The notes under the pieces were generated by a model. It was given only the letters and a program-made list of their open reading frames with translations, was not told the DNA's origin and did no database searches. Positions 11,159-20,315 of a stretch of 52,218 nucleotides of DNA are shown piece by piece. The stretch covers positions 1 to 52,218 of the forward strand of contig JAANBB010000287.1 in the NCBI GenBank assembly GCA_014621425.1, in the 5' to 3' direction. Position numbers and translations under genes: made by a program. Each line of letters opens with the position of its first letter. Positions within the stretch are counted from its first letter, which is position 1. The DNA is from Cylindrodendrum hubeiense. Taxonomy: Eukaryota > Ascomycota > Sordariomycetes > Hypocreales > Nectriaceae.

Positions 11159-12520
11159 ATGGCCAACAGACCAGCTGAAAAGATGCAATCCGAGAGCACT
11201 GAATCGTTTGAACACAGTGGTTGTATCGAGATCCCGTCAACAGAGGAGCCAAGCGCTTCAACTCTGACACAAAGTCAACAAACTTCATACGTTTCTCAAT
11301 TTTCAGCGACGAACAGCTTAATCCTAAACCGATTAAAGCCCAATCCGCGAGGAACCGGCTCAGCTGCGTCAAGCACGCAATTTTATGCCTATCACTCAGA
11401 CAAGGCCATCGCCGAAGGCAATGGGTCAAGGCCACCTCAGAACATGAGCGACGCTCTCACGATGCCGATGCCTGCCTCACCAGCCACTCATCAACCGAGC
11501 AATTGGAATTTTCTTAACTCTGGCGCAAAGAGAAAGCGAGATGCGTCAACCGATGTGGACTTTACTCAAAACACAATCTCTTTCCCATGGGTTGACCAAC
11601 CCAAGAGCCTGCCCTCCGAGGTTCAAACTCAGCCCGGAGAACCACATCCTCGGAATTGCTCGAAATGCGATAAACAGTCCCGAACTCCCGAAGATACCCT
11701 AGTTGAGTGCAACCGCTGCCTTAAGTTTTGGCACCAGCGATGCCATTCTCCTGCAGTCACCAATGAAACAGTGAAGCTGTTGAGCTTTATGTGTGACACG
11801 TGCACAGCAGAACAAGAGCAAGCAGTCAGACTCAAAGGGAAAGTAAATCACCAAAGACGAGATGAGATTGAGAGGCTCCGCCAAAAACGACTCGCCGTCC
11901 TCCCTCTAGGTGTCGTCCCCGCCAAGTCTAAGCTTATCGGCTTCGGTGCCGGTCGCGCCCCTGACTCGTCGGTAAATCAAATTTACTCCATGTCAAAATA
12001 CCACAACTAATTTCAGTCATAGCGCAACGAGTACTTCTCCCATATGAAGAAGACGGATCTCCTCAACATTCTCTCACTGTGTGACCAACTGAAGCCGCAG
12101 CTTCTTACCGATATCCTCGTCTCTGTCTCCAAGAGACACCCTGACCTGCCGATATTTGATTCGCCCGATTGGGAGACGGAGCTGCCGAGCTCTCAGCGTC
12201 CCGCAAAAGGTTCAAAAGGAGACGAGCGACCACGGCACGGACATGTAATCCAAAACGGGAAAGCTAGGCTGAAGGCTAAAGCTACTAAGAAGATCTTAAA
12301 ACGCACTCGTGTCATAGAGGTCGTTACTGATATGCCTGGAGAAGACGAGGACGTGCTGCCGCCAACATGGGTGAAGGCCGATGAAGGTATGTACGCGAAG
12401 CTACTACTACCGGATACAGAAGACAAAGGGTTCCTACTGGATGAGAATGACGAGGAGTCCTTCAGTCACTTCTTGGTGGATAGCTTCGGCAAGCAAATTG
12501 TGGAGGCGGTTGGAGGTTAA
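11159..12520 (+). CDS. PHD-finger protein (putative chromatin reader)
   Basis: Contains one complete C4HC3 PHD finger: C167, C170, C184, C187, H192, C195, C212, C215. The Trp before the zinc His (WH) is present. PHD fingers usually read histone H3 tails, so a nuclear chromatin role is inferred. Exons are 11159-11971 and 12023-12520, giving 436 aa. The first ATG is at 11159 (AAAAATGG context); the frame is open upstream but without ATG. The N-terminal 160 residues are Ser/Thr/Gln-rich and look disordered. After the finger comes a basic helix, and exon 2 starts RNEYFSHMKKTDLL, which looks like a conserved helical domain. The C terminus is acidic. The intron 3' end is unusual: only the second of two acceptors 6 nt apart avoids an immediate stop. 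No orthologue name recognised. Confidence 0.8.
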
Positions 12521-12919
12521 GTCGACAAGATGCGATGGTGATGTACAATTAGGTGCCTGGGTAGAAATGTCACTTGTCTTTTTTATTAGGATGTTTGGTC
12601 CGTGCTCGAGGAGTTTCAATAGCAAGCCAAAGGAATTAAGAAGCCCCTGAATCAAATTGATTTTGTTACATTACATCACATGCACAGACAAGAAAGAGTT
12701 CAAAGTAAGAAACAAATTATTCAGATTCATTTAATCAAGTTCATAGACAGATTATTGACATAGATAAGGACCGACAATGGTGGGTAAGTAATAGGCAGTT
12801 AATGGGCAGTCCAGCCACCAAACATTTCTCCTCCGCTCAGCAAGACAGCAAACTGTTCTCTATCGAATAGTTTTAGGGGTTTGGGTTGGTTTCCACCGTC
12901 CCGAGGGTTATTAGACCGC
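12521..12919. other. Convergent 3' regions, no gene
   Basis: 399 bp between the stop codons of two convergent genes. AT-rich (12650-12780), consistent with polyadenylation signals. Nothing else seen. Confidence 0.5.
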
Positions 12920-13804
12920 TTAGTTGCAGCCGCAGTCGAAGGTGCTGAGGATGCTCTTGATGATGTTGCCAACAAGGCACTGGAGGTGCTCGACGGCAAC
13001 GTTGATGATGCTGCCAGCGGAGCCGACAAGGAGGAGGACATCGGGGAGGACACAGAATCCAATGAGGCCGTTGAGGTATCCACCGATGGATCCCTTGACG
13101 TCAATGTGGTTCTGGCAGCCCTTGGTGCAGTAGGAGACGCAGTCGTAGGTAGCGCACTTGGTGAGTCCGAGCCAGCAGGTAAGACCGCTGACAGTGTTAA
13201 GGACGCCACCGACGATGCCGCCAACAACACCGCCAGCAGAGACAGAGAGACCGTAGGTGTTGGTGTTGAACAGGGCGACGGCGTCGACAGCAGACTCAAG
13301 GTAGAGACCGGCAAGACCACCGCAGGTGTTCTTCAGGCTGACACTGCAGCCGGCATTGACATTGATGGCGGCACCGGCGTAGACCTTGAGCTCAGCAGCG
13401 ATCTCAAGAGGAGCGAGGAAGACAACGTTCTTGATGGAGGCCTGGCAGTAAGAGTGGGCGGAGTTGTAGGCGACGATCTTGTAGGGGGAGCAAGCACAGA
13501 AGGCACCGAGCTTGGCATCGACAGAGCCGTAGGCGCTGACGGAGGGCTTGGGCCAGGCACCGGTCTTCTTGGTGCCAGAGCAGCAGCTCTTCTTGGAGTC
13601 CCAAGACTGGCCGGCAGGGCAAGCGCAGGCCTTGGTCCAGGAGCAGTAGCTCATGCCGGTAGGGCACTTGAAGGAGGTGCGCTCGAAGAGGGCACCAGCA
13701 TCGCGGGCATCGAGGCCAGAGTCAACGGGAGACTGGGGCATGGCGGTGGCCGAGACCATAGAGGCGAGCGACGCCAGGGTCATGACAAACTTGGAGAAGT
13801 ACAT
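12920..13804 (-). CDS. Secreted cysteine-rich protein, 20 Cys, function unknown
   Basis: 294 aa, no intron. A signal peptide is clear: MYFSKF, then hydrophobic VMTLASLASMVSATA, with cleavage likely near residue 20-21. The mature part has 20 cysteines in two clusters. One is N-terminal (CPTGMSYC, CACPAG, SCC and CAC). The other is C-terminal (CWLGLTKC, CVSYCTKGC, terminal CGCN). Between them lie Gly/Val/Ala/Leu-rich segments such as GGVVGGIVGGVL that may form a hydrophobic core. Codon use is strongly biased towards C-ending codons, and the gene has a TATA box and a pyrimidine-rich leader, so I infer high expression. I do not recognise a named family. A cell-wall, hydrophobic-surface or effector-like role is possible, but only the secretion call is well supported. 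Confidence 0.85.
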   Translation of the reverse strand: MYFSKFVMTLASLASMVSATAMPQSPVDSGLDARDAGALFERTSFKCPTGMSYCSWTKACACPAGQSWDSKKSCCSGTKKTGAWPKPSVSAYGSVDAKLGAFCACSPYKIVAYNSAHSYCQASIKNVVFLAPLEIAAELKVYAGAAINVNAGCSVSLKNTCGGLAGLYLESAVDAVALFNTNTYGLSVSAGGVVGGIVGGVLNTVSGLTCWLGLTKCATYDCVSYCTKGCQNHIDVKGSIGGYLNGLIGFCVLPDVLLLVGSAGSIINVAVEHLQCLVGNIIKSILSTFDCGCN

Positions 13805-14022
13805 GATGAAGGTTGAAGAGGAAGTAGTAATAGTACTAAAAGGTTGTAGGTGTAGTAGTAGAAATAGGAGATCGACTGGAAGGTAAACTTTTCAAAGCGA
13901 GAGAGAAAAGCTGGAGGGAGAACGAAAGACTGCCGAGAGGCTACAGAAGAGGAAGTAGTAGAGTGTTGAAGTGGTTGTTGGTGATGAGGATAAAGAAGCT
14001 TCTCAACGGGAGCCATCAAGAC

Positions 14023-14030
14023 CTTATATA
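14023..14030 (-). promoter_or_regulatory. TATA box of the secreted Cys-rich gene
   Basis: TATATAAG on the minus strand, about 220 bp before the ATG at 13804. It is followed by a long CT-rich stretch (13805-13990, minus strand), which is the probable leader. This layout is typical of strongly expressed fungal genes. Confidence 0.6.
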
Positions 14031-15168
14031 GCTTGACAGAGGGGGCATCTGGGTGGAAGACAGCTCATCGACCATGACATCGACGGCTTCCACTTAGACA
14101 GCGCAGAGCGGCCTTCGCGGGCGATTCCCACTCCCGCTCAGACACCCCCCCAGTAGTCAGTACTCCCTGGCTCCATCACAGGTAATTTCTCTCGTCACCG
14201 CACGCACATGCCGTCGTAGCACTCAGCGGCGAGACTTGTCGTTCGCGCGGCGCTGCTCTATCTACACCACACGGACCAGAAAAAGCCACCCACCCCGGGG
14301 CCAGGCTAGCTCAGCTGATCCCGAGCGGTCCAAGCAACGAGCAGCGCATACCCCAGTTGGGAGAGGCTTAGGCTCTATTCTGGGGGAGCTCGAGGCCCTG
14401 AGACAGAACGCCTCCCGGGTCAGCACCTTGGTGAGCGCCTTGGTGGGCGTCTTCTCACCAATCAGAGGCTGGCTGGCACAGGCCTCGAGGGCGAGACAGG
14501 ACGAGGCTATTGAGAGACGGACCGCATACTTGTCTCGGGGGGCCCCAATAGAGTCGGAGACCATCGGCTGCCCAAGTGGGCGTGCAGTGCCGTGCAAGCC
14601 GACAGAGAATAAGCATGGTTCGCCACCACCACAGCAGCGCCATAACAAAATGACGGTAGGGCTAAGATGAGGGCATCTTCGGACTGAGCGTCCCAGCGGC
14701 GTTGAGAGAGCGTGTAGGTGGGCCACGGCGAGCGACGGTCACGCAGAACATTGACAAGGGGGAGCGGGAGCTTGAGTCCCAGCCCAGTCGAAACACAAGT
14801 GCCTGGTGCTTGGCAGCAGCACGGACAGGGAAGAACAGTTCTGAGTCGGCATCTACCTAAATTTAGGTCGCCCATTGCGGCCAGGCTGGTGGTTGATTGT
14901 CCATTAGCCTGCGGTCAAGCTTCTGATCGACTGGGAGCTCGGGAGACGGCGGCCGAGCGTTGTGGTCCTTGGTCCTTTGAGGTAATCTCATGGATTTTGG
15001 GCCCCAGTTTCAGAAGCTGTCGCTCAAACGAGGATGCGCTAGCGGGCGAGACCTCTGGCGTGTTCCTGGGGCCAGTGGGCCATTGGGCCAGTGGGCTATT
15101 GGTAAGGCGCATGCACGGCGCTCAGGGAAACAATGGGCCGACTCCCGAAGCCTCGTGCTTGTGTGGTG

Positions 15169-15252
15169 GAGGTTACGGTGGAGGTTGTGGTAGAGGTTGT
15201 GGTAGAGGTTGTGGTAGAGGTTGTGGTAGAAGTTGTTGGCCGAGGTTCTTGG
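15169..15252. repeat. 12-nt minisatellite, about seven units
   Basis: Unit GAGGTTGTGGTA: four exact copies at 15181-15228, with diverged copies on both sides. On the minus strand it can read as Thr-Thr-Thr-Ser repeats, but no gene structure surrounds it. Confidence 0.85.
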
Positions 15253-16798
15253 TCGAGGTACTCCGTATTGCTGTGCAGCTGTGGTGGCTGTTGCTGATGA
15301 TGGTGGTGCATCTCTTGTGGGGGTGGGGCATGGAACTCGCGATTTGGGCTCCATTCTCGGTAGATCGGCGCGCGCCCCTGGCTCCTTCCTTCCCTTCTAC
15401 GTGTGTTCCCAGCGTCCCTGCCCTGCCTGCTCTGCCCTGTGAGGCCCGGCCGGCAGCCGGCAGGGCTAGGCCTACCAAGTTGGCAGTCGCTCGAGTACCG
15501 ACCGTTGTTTCCATTGTTTCCCTTGGTCCATCCCTTGGTTCCTGGATCCCTCCCTCGCAGGTTCCCACCACCTTTCCTAAGTTAAGCCTATTCTTGGATC
15601 TTGACACCCTGCGCTCGGATGGCATCCAGGTCGTGCGCGTGTATGCTTGGAATAATGTCTATGACTTACTTTGAGCCGCAAAGCAAGTGGGGGGTTTCAT
15701 CGAGAAATCGGATTTCGTGGAAATAGCCATCATCTTGCCGCCTCGATTTGGAAGAAACAAGTGCATAGCGTCCGTAGATAGCTCATAGGTAGGTACTTAC
15801 CTAGGTGGTAATAACGGACGGGGCTCTACGAGACAACGCTGACACCGCTGTACTATTCGCGCCCAAGCCTCTCCCGCTCCCCATGGTCCGTTGCGTGGGT
15901 CACCTGCATGGCTGCAGGAACATGGTAAGCCATTTCATTTCACAGATTATGGTCAGAACTCAGCTCCAAAGAGGAAAAGCCATGATTTGTTTCTTCTGAT
16001 AGCCATTACGTCTTGGGCCCCATCCTGCCAGCGCCAGTCGGCCGGCTCAACTGACCGACTGGAACGGCCGTTTCTCTACTCCAGTCAGCCGCTGTCGCGA
16101 CTCGCAACGGCCATGGATTCACCAAGCAGGTGTGCACAGCTCGCCCCGCGCGCCCACTCCGGCATCTTCAACCGTTGCGCTGCGCTGCGTGCTGCGCTGT
16201 GCTGTGCGTCTGCGGTGGACGGTGGAGGACGGTGGATTTTGCGGTAAGCTTCAGGTGTAGCGGATAACATGGAGGAGTGGGGCCGACCGACCGCTGGCCA
16301 TCTCCGGATCCTCCAAGCCACCATGTGTTTCAGGAGAGCCTTCAGCCCTCTCTCTTTGGGCTGTCTCTCTGATGCATCGGTCTAATGCGTCCTAGCCACT
16401 CGTCTTTCCCAAGGATGGTCCTGGTGCGAGCGTGATAGCTGGGTTTTTTTGAGTTTTGTTTTGATTTGTTTTAGCTCAGTCCTCAACCCTGGGTCGGCCG
16501 TGGATTGGCCCCGCGCTGCCCGTCGCTGGCCTGCGCTGCACCGGCCTGGCTAAAATTGCCAAGATAACGGGGTGGCATCTGGGCAGACCAGTGCTAAAAC
16601 ATCAACGACGCCTCACCTGCGCTAACGTGCCTTGAATCGGGGATATATGATCCAATGTAGGGATGTCATCTTACAGCCGGGCCCTCGCCGCCGCCTGAGC
16701 CGATATCCATCACTAGCTGCTCAGAAGCAACGGACAGCGTGATCTGTAACACCGACAGATCGGCGACACTGACACCTTGGCGGCCTCGGTTGAGCCTG

Positions 16799-16820
16799 AG
16801 CTCAACCCATGGGTTGAGCT
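16799..16820. repeat. 22-bp perfect palindrome
   Basis: Left arm AGCTCAACCCA is followed at once by its exact reverse complement, with no spacer. It lies in the gene-poor region next to the tetranucleotide array. Confidence 0.85.
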
Positions 16821-16905
16821 AATCTTTGACCGCTACACTAAATTGCTTCTTCAACCTTCGACGTTGAGCTGGGCTGGATCTGATATGGCCCGGGTTCGCT
16901 GTGGC

Positions 16906-17014
16906 TAGGTACCTACCTAGGTACATACCTACCTACATACCTACCTACCTACATAGGTACATACCTACCTACATACCTACCTACCTACATACCTACCTAC
17001 CTTGAGGTAGGTAG
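16906..17014. repeat. (TACC)n tetranucleotide array
   Basis: Imperfect CTAC/CATAC/CTACC repeat of about 110 bp with internal inversions (AGGTA against TACCT), so it could fold back on itself. Shorter relatives of the motif occur elsewhere in the window. Confidence 0.85.
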
Positions 17015-17679
17015 CTTTAGACTTCATGCACTGATATGTGCTGAACCTGTCGTTGTCTTTGCGCGGGTGTACTGGTACTGTTGCACCGGCCGTCAGCCGT
17101 CGGCCGTCAGCCGGTTGCCGGTTACCGAAACCCGCTGTTCCAGGGGCAGCCACCAAAACGGGTAGCCGTCGCTTTGGAGTGTCCGCTTCCGGCGCCCTCC
17201 ATTGTCCCGGTTTGGGGCCTTGGTCTGTCTCATTGCTCACTCACTGCCAGAAACTGAAAGCTCAGAGCTTCGCCTCCTCAGCTGCGCTTGGACTGTTTCT
17301 CGCCTCGATACCCATGACCTGGACCTTGCCTTCTCAGCTGGCCACCACCTAAATCACCAATATCACCGTGCTCATGCGCTGTTAATCACACAGGGATTGC
17401 ACCTCTGAGCTCTTTTCTAAATTCTCCGCAGTTTCCGGGGTCAAGCGAATATGTTCTCGTACTCTCAACCCCTCAACCCGGTGTGATGTCCCCTGCAGCA
17501 GGCCATGTCCAACATCTAAAGAAAGCCGCAGCTCGATCCTAGAAGTTGTGAGCTGTACATTCACTGCATTCATGCATGCATATGTAGATGCCGAGAATCG
17601 ACTTGTATGCAGGGGAGTCTGCCTGTCTGTAGCTTCCCTCCCGCAAAGACACTCCCTCGCACGGAAACTAGGGAGGACC

Positions 17680-17727
17680 TAGCATCACAGCATTACAGCA
17701 TTACAGCACTGCAGCATTGCAGCATCC
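17680..17727. repeat. 8-nt tandem repeat (CAGCATTA-type)
   Basis: Five consecutive 8-nt units at 17688-17727 plus a partial unit upstream, with one or two changes between units. Confidence 0.8.
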
Positions 17728-17995
17728 CAACGCAGTGGAATAAGCGGAGAGACACGATGAGAGACACCATCGGGGACAGACACATCAGCTTCATGAATTC
17801 CCACAACGCATGTCCCCACTCCACCTGCCGGTTCCGGATCTCCAAGTTGGTTCATGTGTGCATTCGTCTTCGACTTACGAATTACATTACAGGCTTCCCC
17901 TCAGTGAGACATTGCTCGACGTCACCGCCCATAAACTGATCCAGGGGACTTCGCTCAAAATACGAATTTCCAAGACAACCCGCCTCTTATGTTTC

Positions 17996-18881
17996 TCATG
18001 ACGCACAACTCCAGGTCCAGCCTTGCATTGTCCGCTTGGGTGCCCGTCCACCCCGGTTTCGCTCCCGTCCGCCGCCACCTATCCTGCTCGGGCCGGCCTG
18101 CCACTGCCCCTGTGCCCAAGTCAACCACCAGCCTGCTCGCTGTTGAGACAGGATCAGGTGCACAATATCCCATCCTCTGGAATCAATAGGGTCAGCCGCT
18201 TGCTCACTTGCTCACTTGCTCGCTTGCGCATGTCTCTCCCGGGAGGAGGGAAGGCAAGCTAGTAGGCTAGTAAGCCTGGAAATAAAGACTTACAAGATAA
18301 CGCACACGAGGGCCAACACCGGCCCTCCCGCTTCCGCGGGGGCCATGTTCCAGTACGTGTAATCAGTCGGGAAGACTCGTTCCGCTGCAAGGAACGCAAT
18401 CAGAATGCCAAGGTACACCGACGCTGAGAGCGTGCGGGCCAGCAGGGCCCAGTCACTCCAGGACCGGTCATAAAGACGGATGGACCTCACGTCGAGGACG
18501 ACGTCACATGCCAGCGCTATAATAAGCAGCACGGCTTTGGGTCTGTGGGTGGGATCGACGGTTAGCTGAATTGCCCTTTTTGGTCTTCATTGGTTGTGGA
18601 TTATCTTACCCGTAGCTCGACTTCATGGACTGAGCGTAAGTGGCCAGGAAGATGGCCATCATCAACACCAACATCATGCAAGCAACCAGGTGCATGAAAT
18701 CGGCGGCGATACGCACGACCCGAACGATGGGCTCGGGCGGGTCCTCGTAATCGTCTTCTGGGAGGGGAGTCAGGAGCGGCAGCGACTCCTTGTTTGCGGG
18801 CGTCCTGGATATCTTGGGGAGGCTCCTGGGCCGGGAAACGGTGCTGAGGTTGAGGGGTGGTGGACGGTGACCCTTAGCCAT
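17996..18881 (-). CDS. Predicted four-helix membrane protein (last exon tentative)
   Basis: Not recognised by name. Start ATG at 18881 (ACCATGG context). Exon 1 is 18610-18881, exon 2 is 18294-18542 and the proposed exon 3 is 17996-18176; introns are 67 and 117 nt. The N-terminal 60 residues are Pro/Arg/Asp-rich and cytosolic-looking. Helices then follow: one ending exon 1 (FMHLVACMMLVLMMAIFLA), two in exon 2 (KAVLLIIALACDVVLD; TLSASVYLGILIAFLAA) and a fourth beginning GGPVLALVCVIL. Without exon 3 the frame stops at 18290, in the middle of the fourth helix. The codon there is inside a GTAAGT donor, and splicing to 18176 continues the helix as GWDIVHLIL. The two-exon core is well supported; the tail after the helix is not. 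Topology resembles MARVEL-type proteins, but this is only a guess. Confidence 0.55.
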
Positions 18882-20315
18882 GGTGATGTAGGCGTCGTCG
18901 TCGAAGCTAGGTCTGGGATTGGGACTGGGACTGGGACTGGAGAAGGAAACTGAAGGTCGAGATCTGAAGGTGCTGGTGGCTGAGGCTGAGGAGCTCGTGT
19001 GGGATGAGTAACCCGGTTCGTTTACATGAACGAATAGTTTGAACATTAAGGTGGATTGGGCTTCCAAGAGTGAGAATCGAATGAAGGTCGTGGCGAACGA
19101 TGGGGCCACGGGGGGTGGTGCTGGTCAGTGTGCGAGTGTGTGCGTTGTTGCGCTGCTGCGTGGTTGTTGCGTGGAGACCTGTCCAGCGTCGTCCAGTGCG
19201 GAGTGTCCAGCTCGTAAAGGAGTGAGAGCGATGAAAGAATGGAGACGAAAACAGAGAGGGGGATATAAACGAAATAAAGGAACGAAAGTGAGTCTACATG
19301 GACCGAGTCAAAGCAAGAGCAAAACGATGGGAAATAATTCAAGGCGATAAAAGTAAAACATCCCACACATCGATTGGCGAGCAGGTGGTGTTTTCCAGCG
19401 CCGCCAAGGTCGACCGAGCCGCCAGGCACGCGCTGGGGGCTCGCTGGACACGCTGGGCGCGCTGGGCACCCGCCGTGCTACCCGCCGTGACAGGCCGGTT
19501 AGCGCGCATTGGAGACCGCCATGGCCGCAATCCCTGACGCCTGGGAGGCCGCAACGCCAGGGGCTTGTCGCACCACGCAACCGTATTCCAGTGTCTACAG
19601 GCCGCAAGTCGCCTAGCCCGCCGTATTCCGTCTAAAAATGGCACCCATGGCCGCTGTTCCCAGCACGTCTCTGCCCTATCACCTCGACAGCACAAGGGCG
19701 AGCGCTGCCGTCAGTGGCTGCGCGCGGGGTGTCGGTGGAGCTGGCTGTCCCTGAGCCCCTACATAGTACAGTAGTGGGCTATCCCCTGGGCAGTCCCTAG
19801 GCTGTCCCTGGGCTGTCTGTCCCTGAGCTGTCTGTCGGGCTGGCTGGCCTCGGGGCACCCAACGATCATCGCATAGTGTTACCCGTCACAACCTGGCACG
19901 TCTCAGGCCACCCTCTGCTCTGCACCGCTGGTCGACGCCGTTGCAGAGCGGTAGTCTCGTCAAACCAGGATCCAGTCTCATGGTGGCCATCTTCAAATCG
20001 GCGCATGGCTCCACCGTCGCTGGTTCGCTCATGGCAAAGAACATGGGAAGCTTGGTCCCATCGGAGAATTATTGCATATGCTTGTCTTTATTTGTTTATG
20101 GCTCGGCTCAGACTTGCCTTTAGGACCTCATCAACGGTTCCATGCAGAGATGCATCATGCCAGCGGAGGGTTAGCTGCTATTTTCAGCACAGCAAACGCA
20201 CACGCGCGAGCCTGATGTTTTCTGCTGTTGCACCGTCTCGGAAGTATCTGTGAGTGTCATCATCGCCGAGCACTACCCATCATGTTTCAGACCACTTGGT
20301 CCCCGTCCCCCCTTT
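18882..20315. other. Intergenic, upstream of the membrane-protein gene
   Basis: 1.4 kb. It includes a (GGACTG)n stretch at 18916-18941 and a degenerate CTGTCCCTGGG-type repeat at 19787-19847. The open frame upstream of 18881 (to 19109) begins with GTG, not ATG. No supported gene. Confidence 0.5.

Larger units (their letters stand above)
13805..17995. other. Gene-poor, repeat-rich intergenic region
   Basis: About 4.2 kb. It contains the promoter of the secreted gene (to about 14250), a 12-nt minisatellite (15169-15252), a 22-bp palindrome (16799-16820), a (TACC)n array (16906-17014) and an 8-nt tandem repeat (17680-17727). Open frames, such as 14718-15674 plus, lack domains, plausible splice sites and codon bias. 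I support no gene here. Confidence 0.6.

Noticed and set aside
12881..13816. 311-codon plus-strand frame opposite the secreted Cys-rich gene
   Set aside because: Same antisense shadow effect; composition is only Gly, Ala, Val, Asp and Glu-rich, with no motif, whereas the minus strand has a signal peptide and paired cysteines.
15096..15311. Minus-strand Thr/Ser-repeat peptide resembling a mucin-like segment
   Set aside because: Produced only by the 12-nt minisatellite; no signal peptide, exon structure or neighbours in frame.
14718..15674. 318-codon plus-strand frame across the minisatellite
   Set aside because: Composition is dictated by GC-rich and repeat DNA; no domain, no promoter features.
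18882..19109. N-terminal extension of the four-helix membrane protein to 19109
   Set aside because: The frame begins with GTG and only one weak ATG lies between; the ATG at 18881 has the better context.
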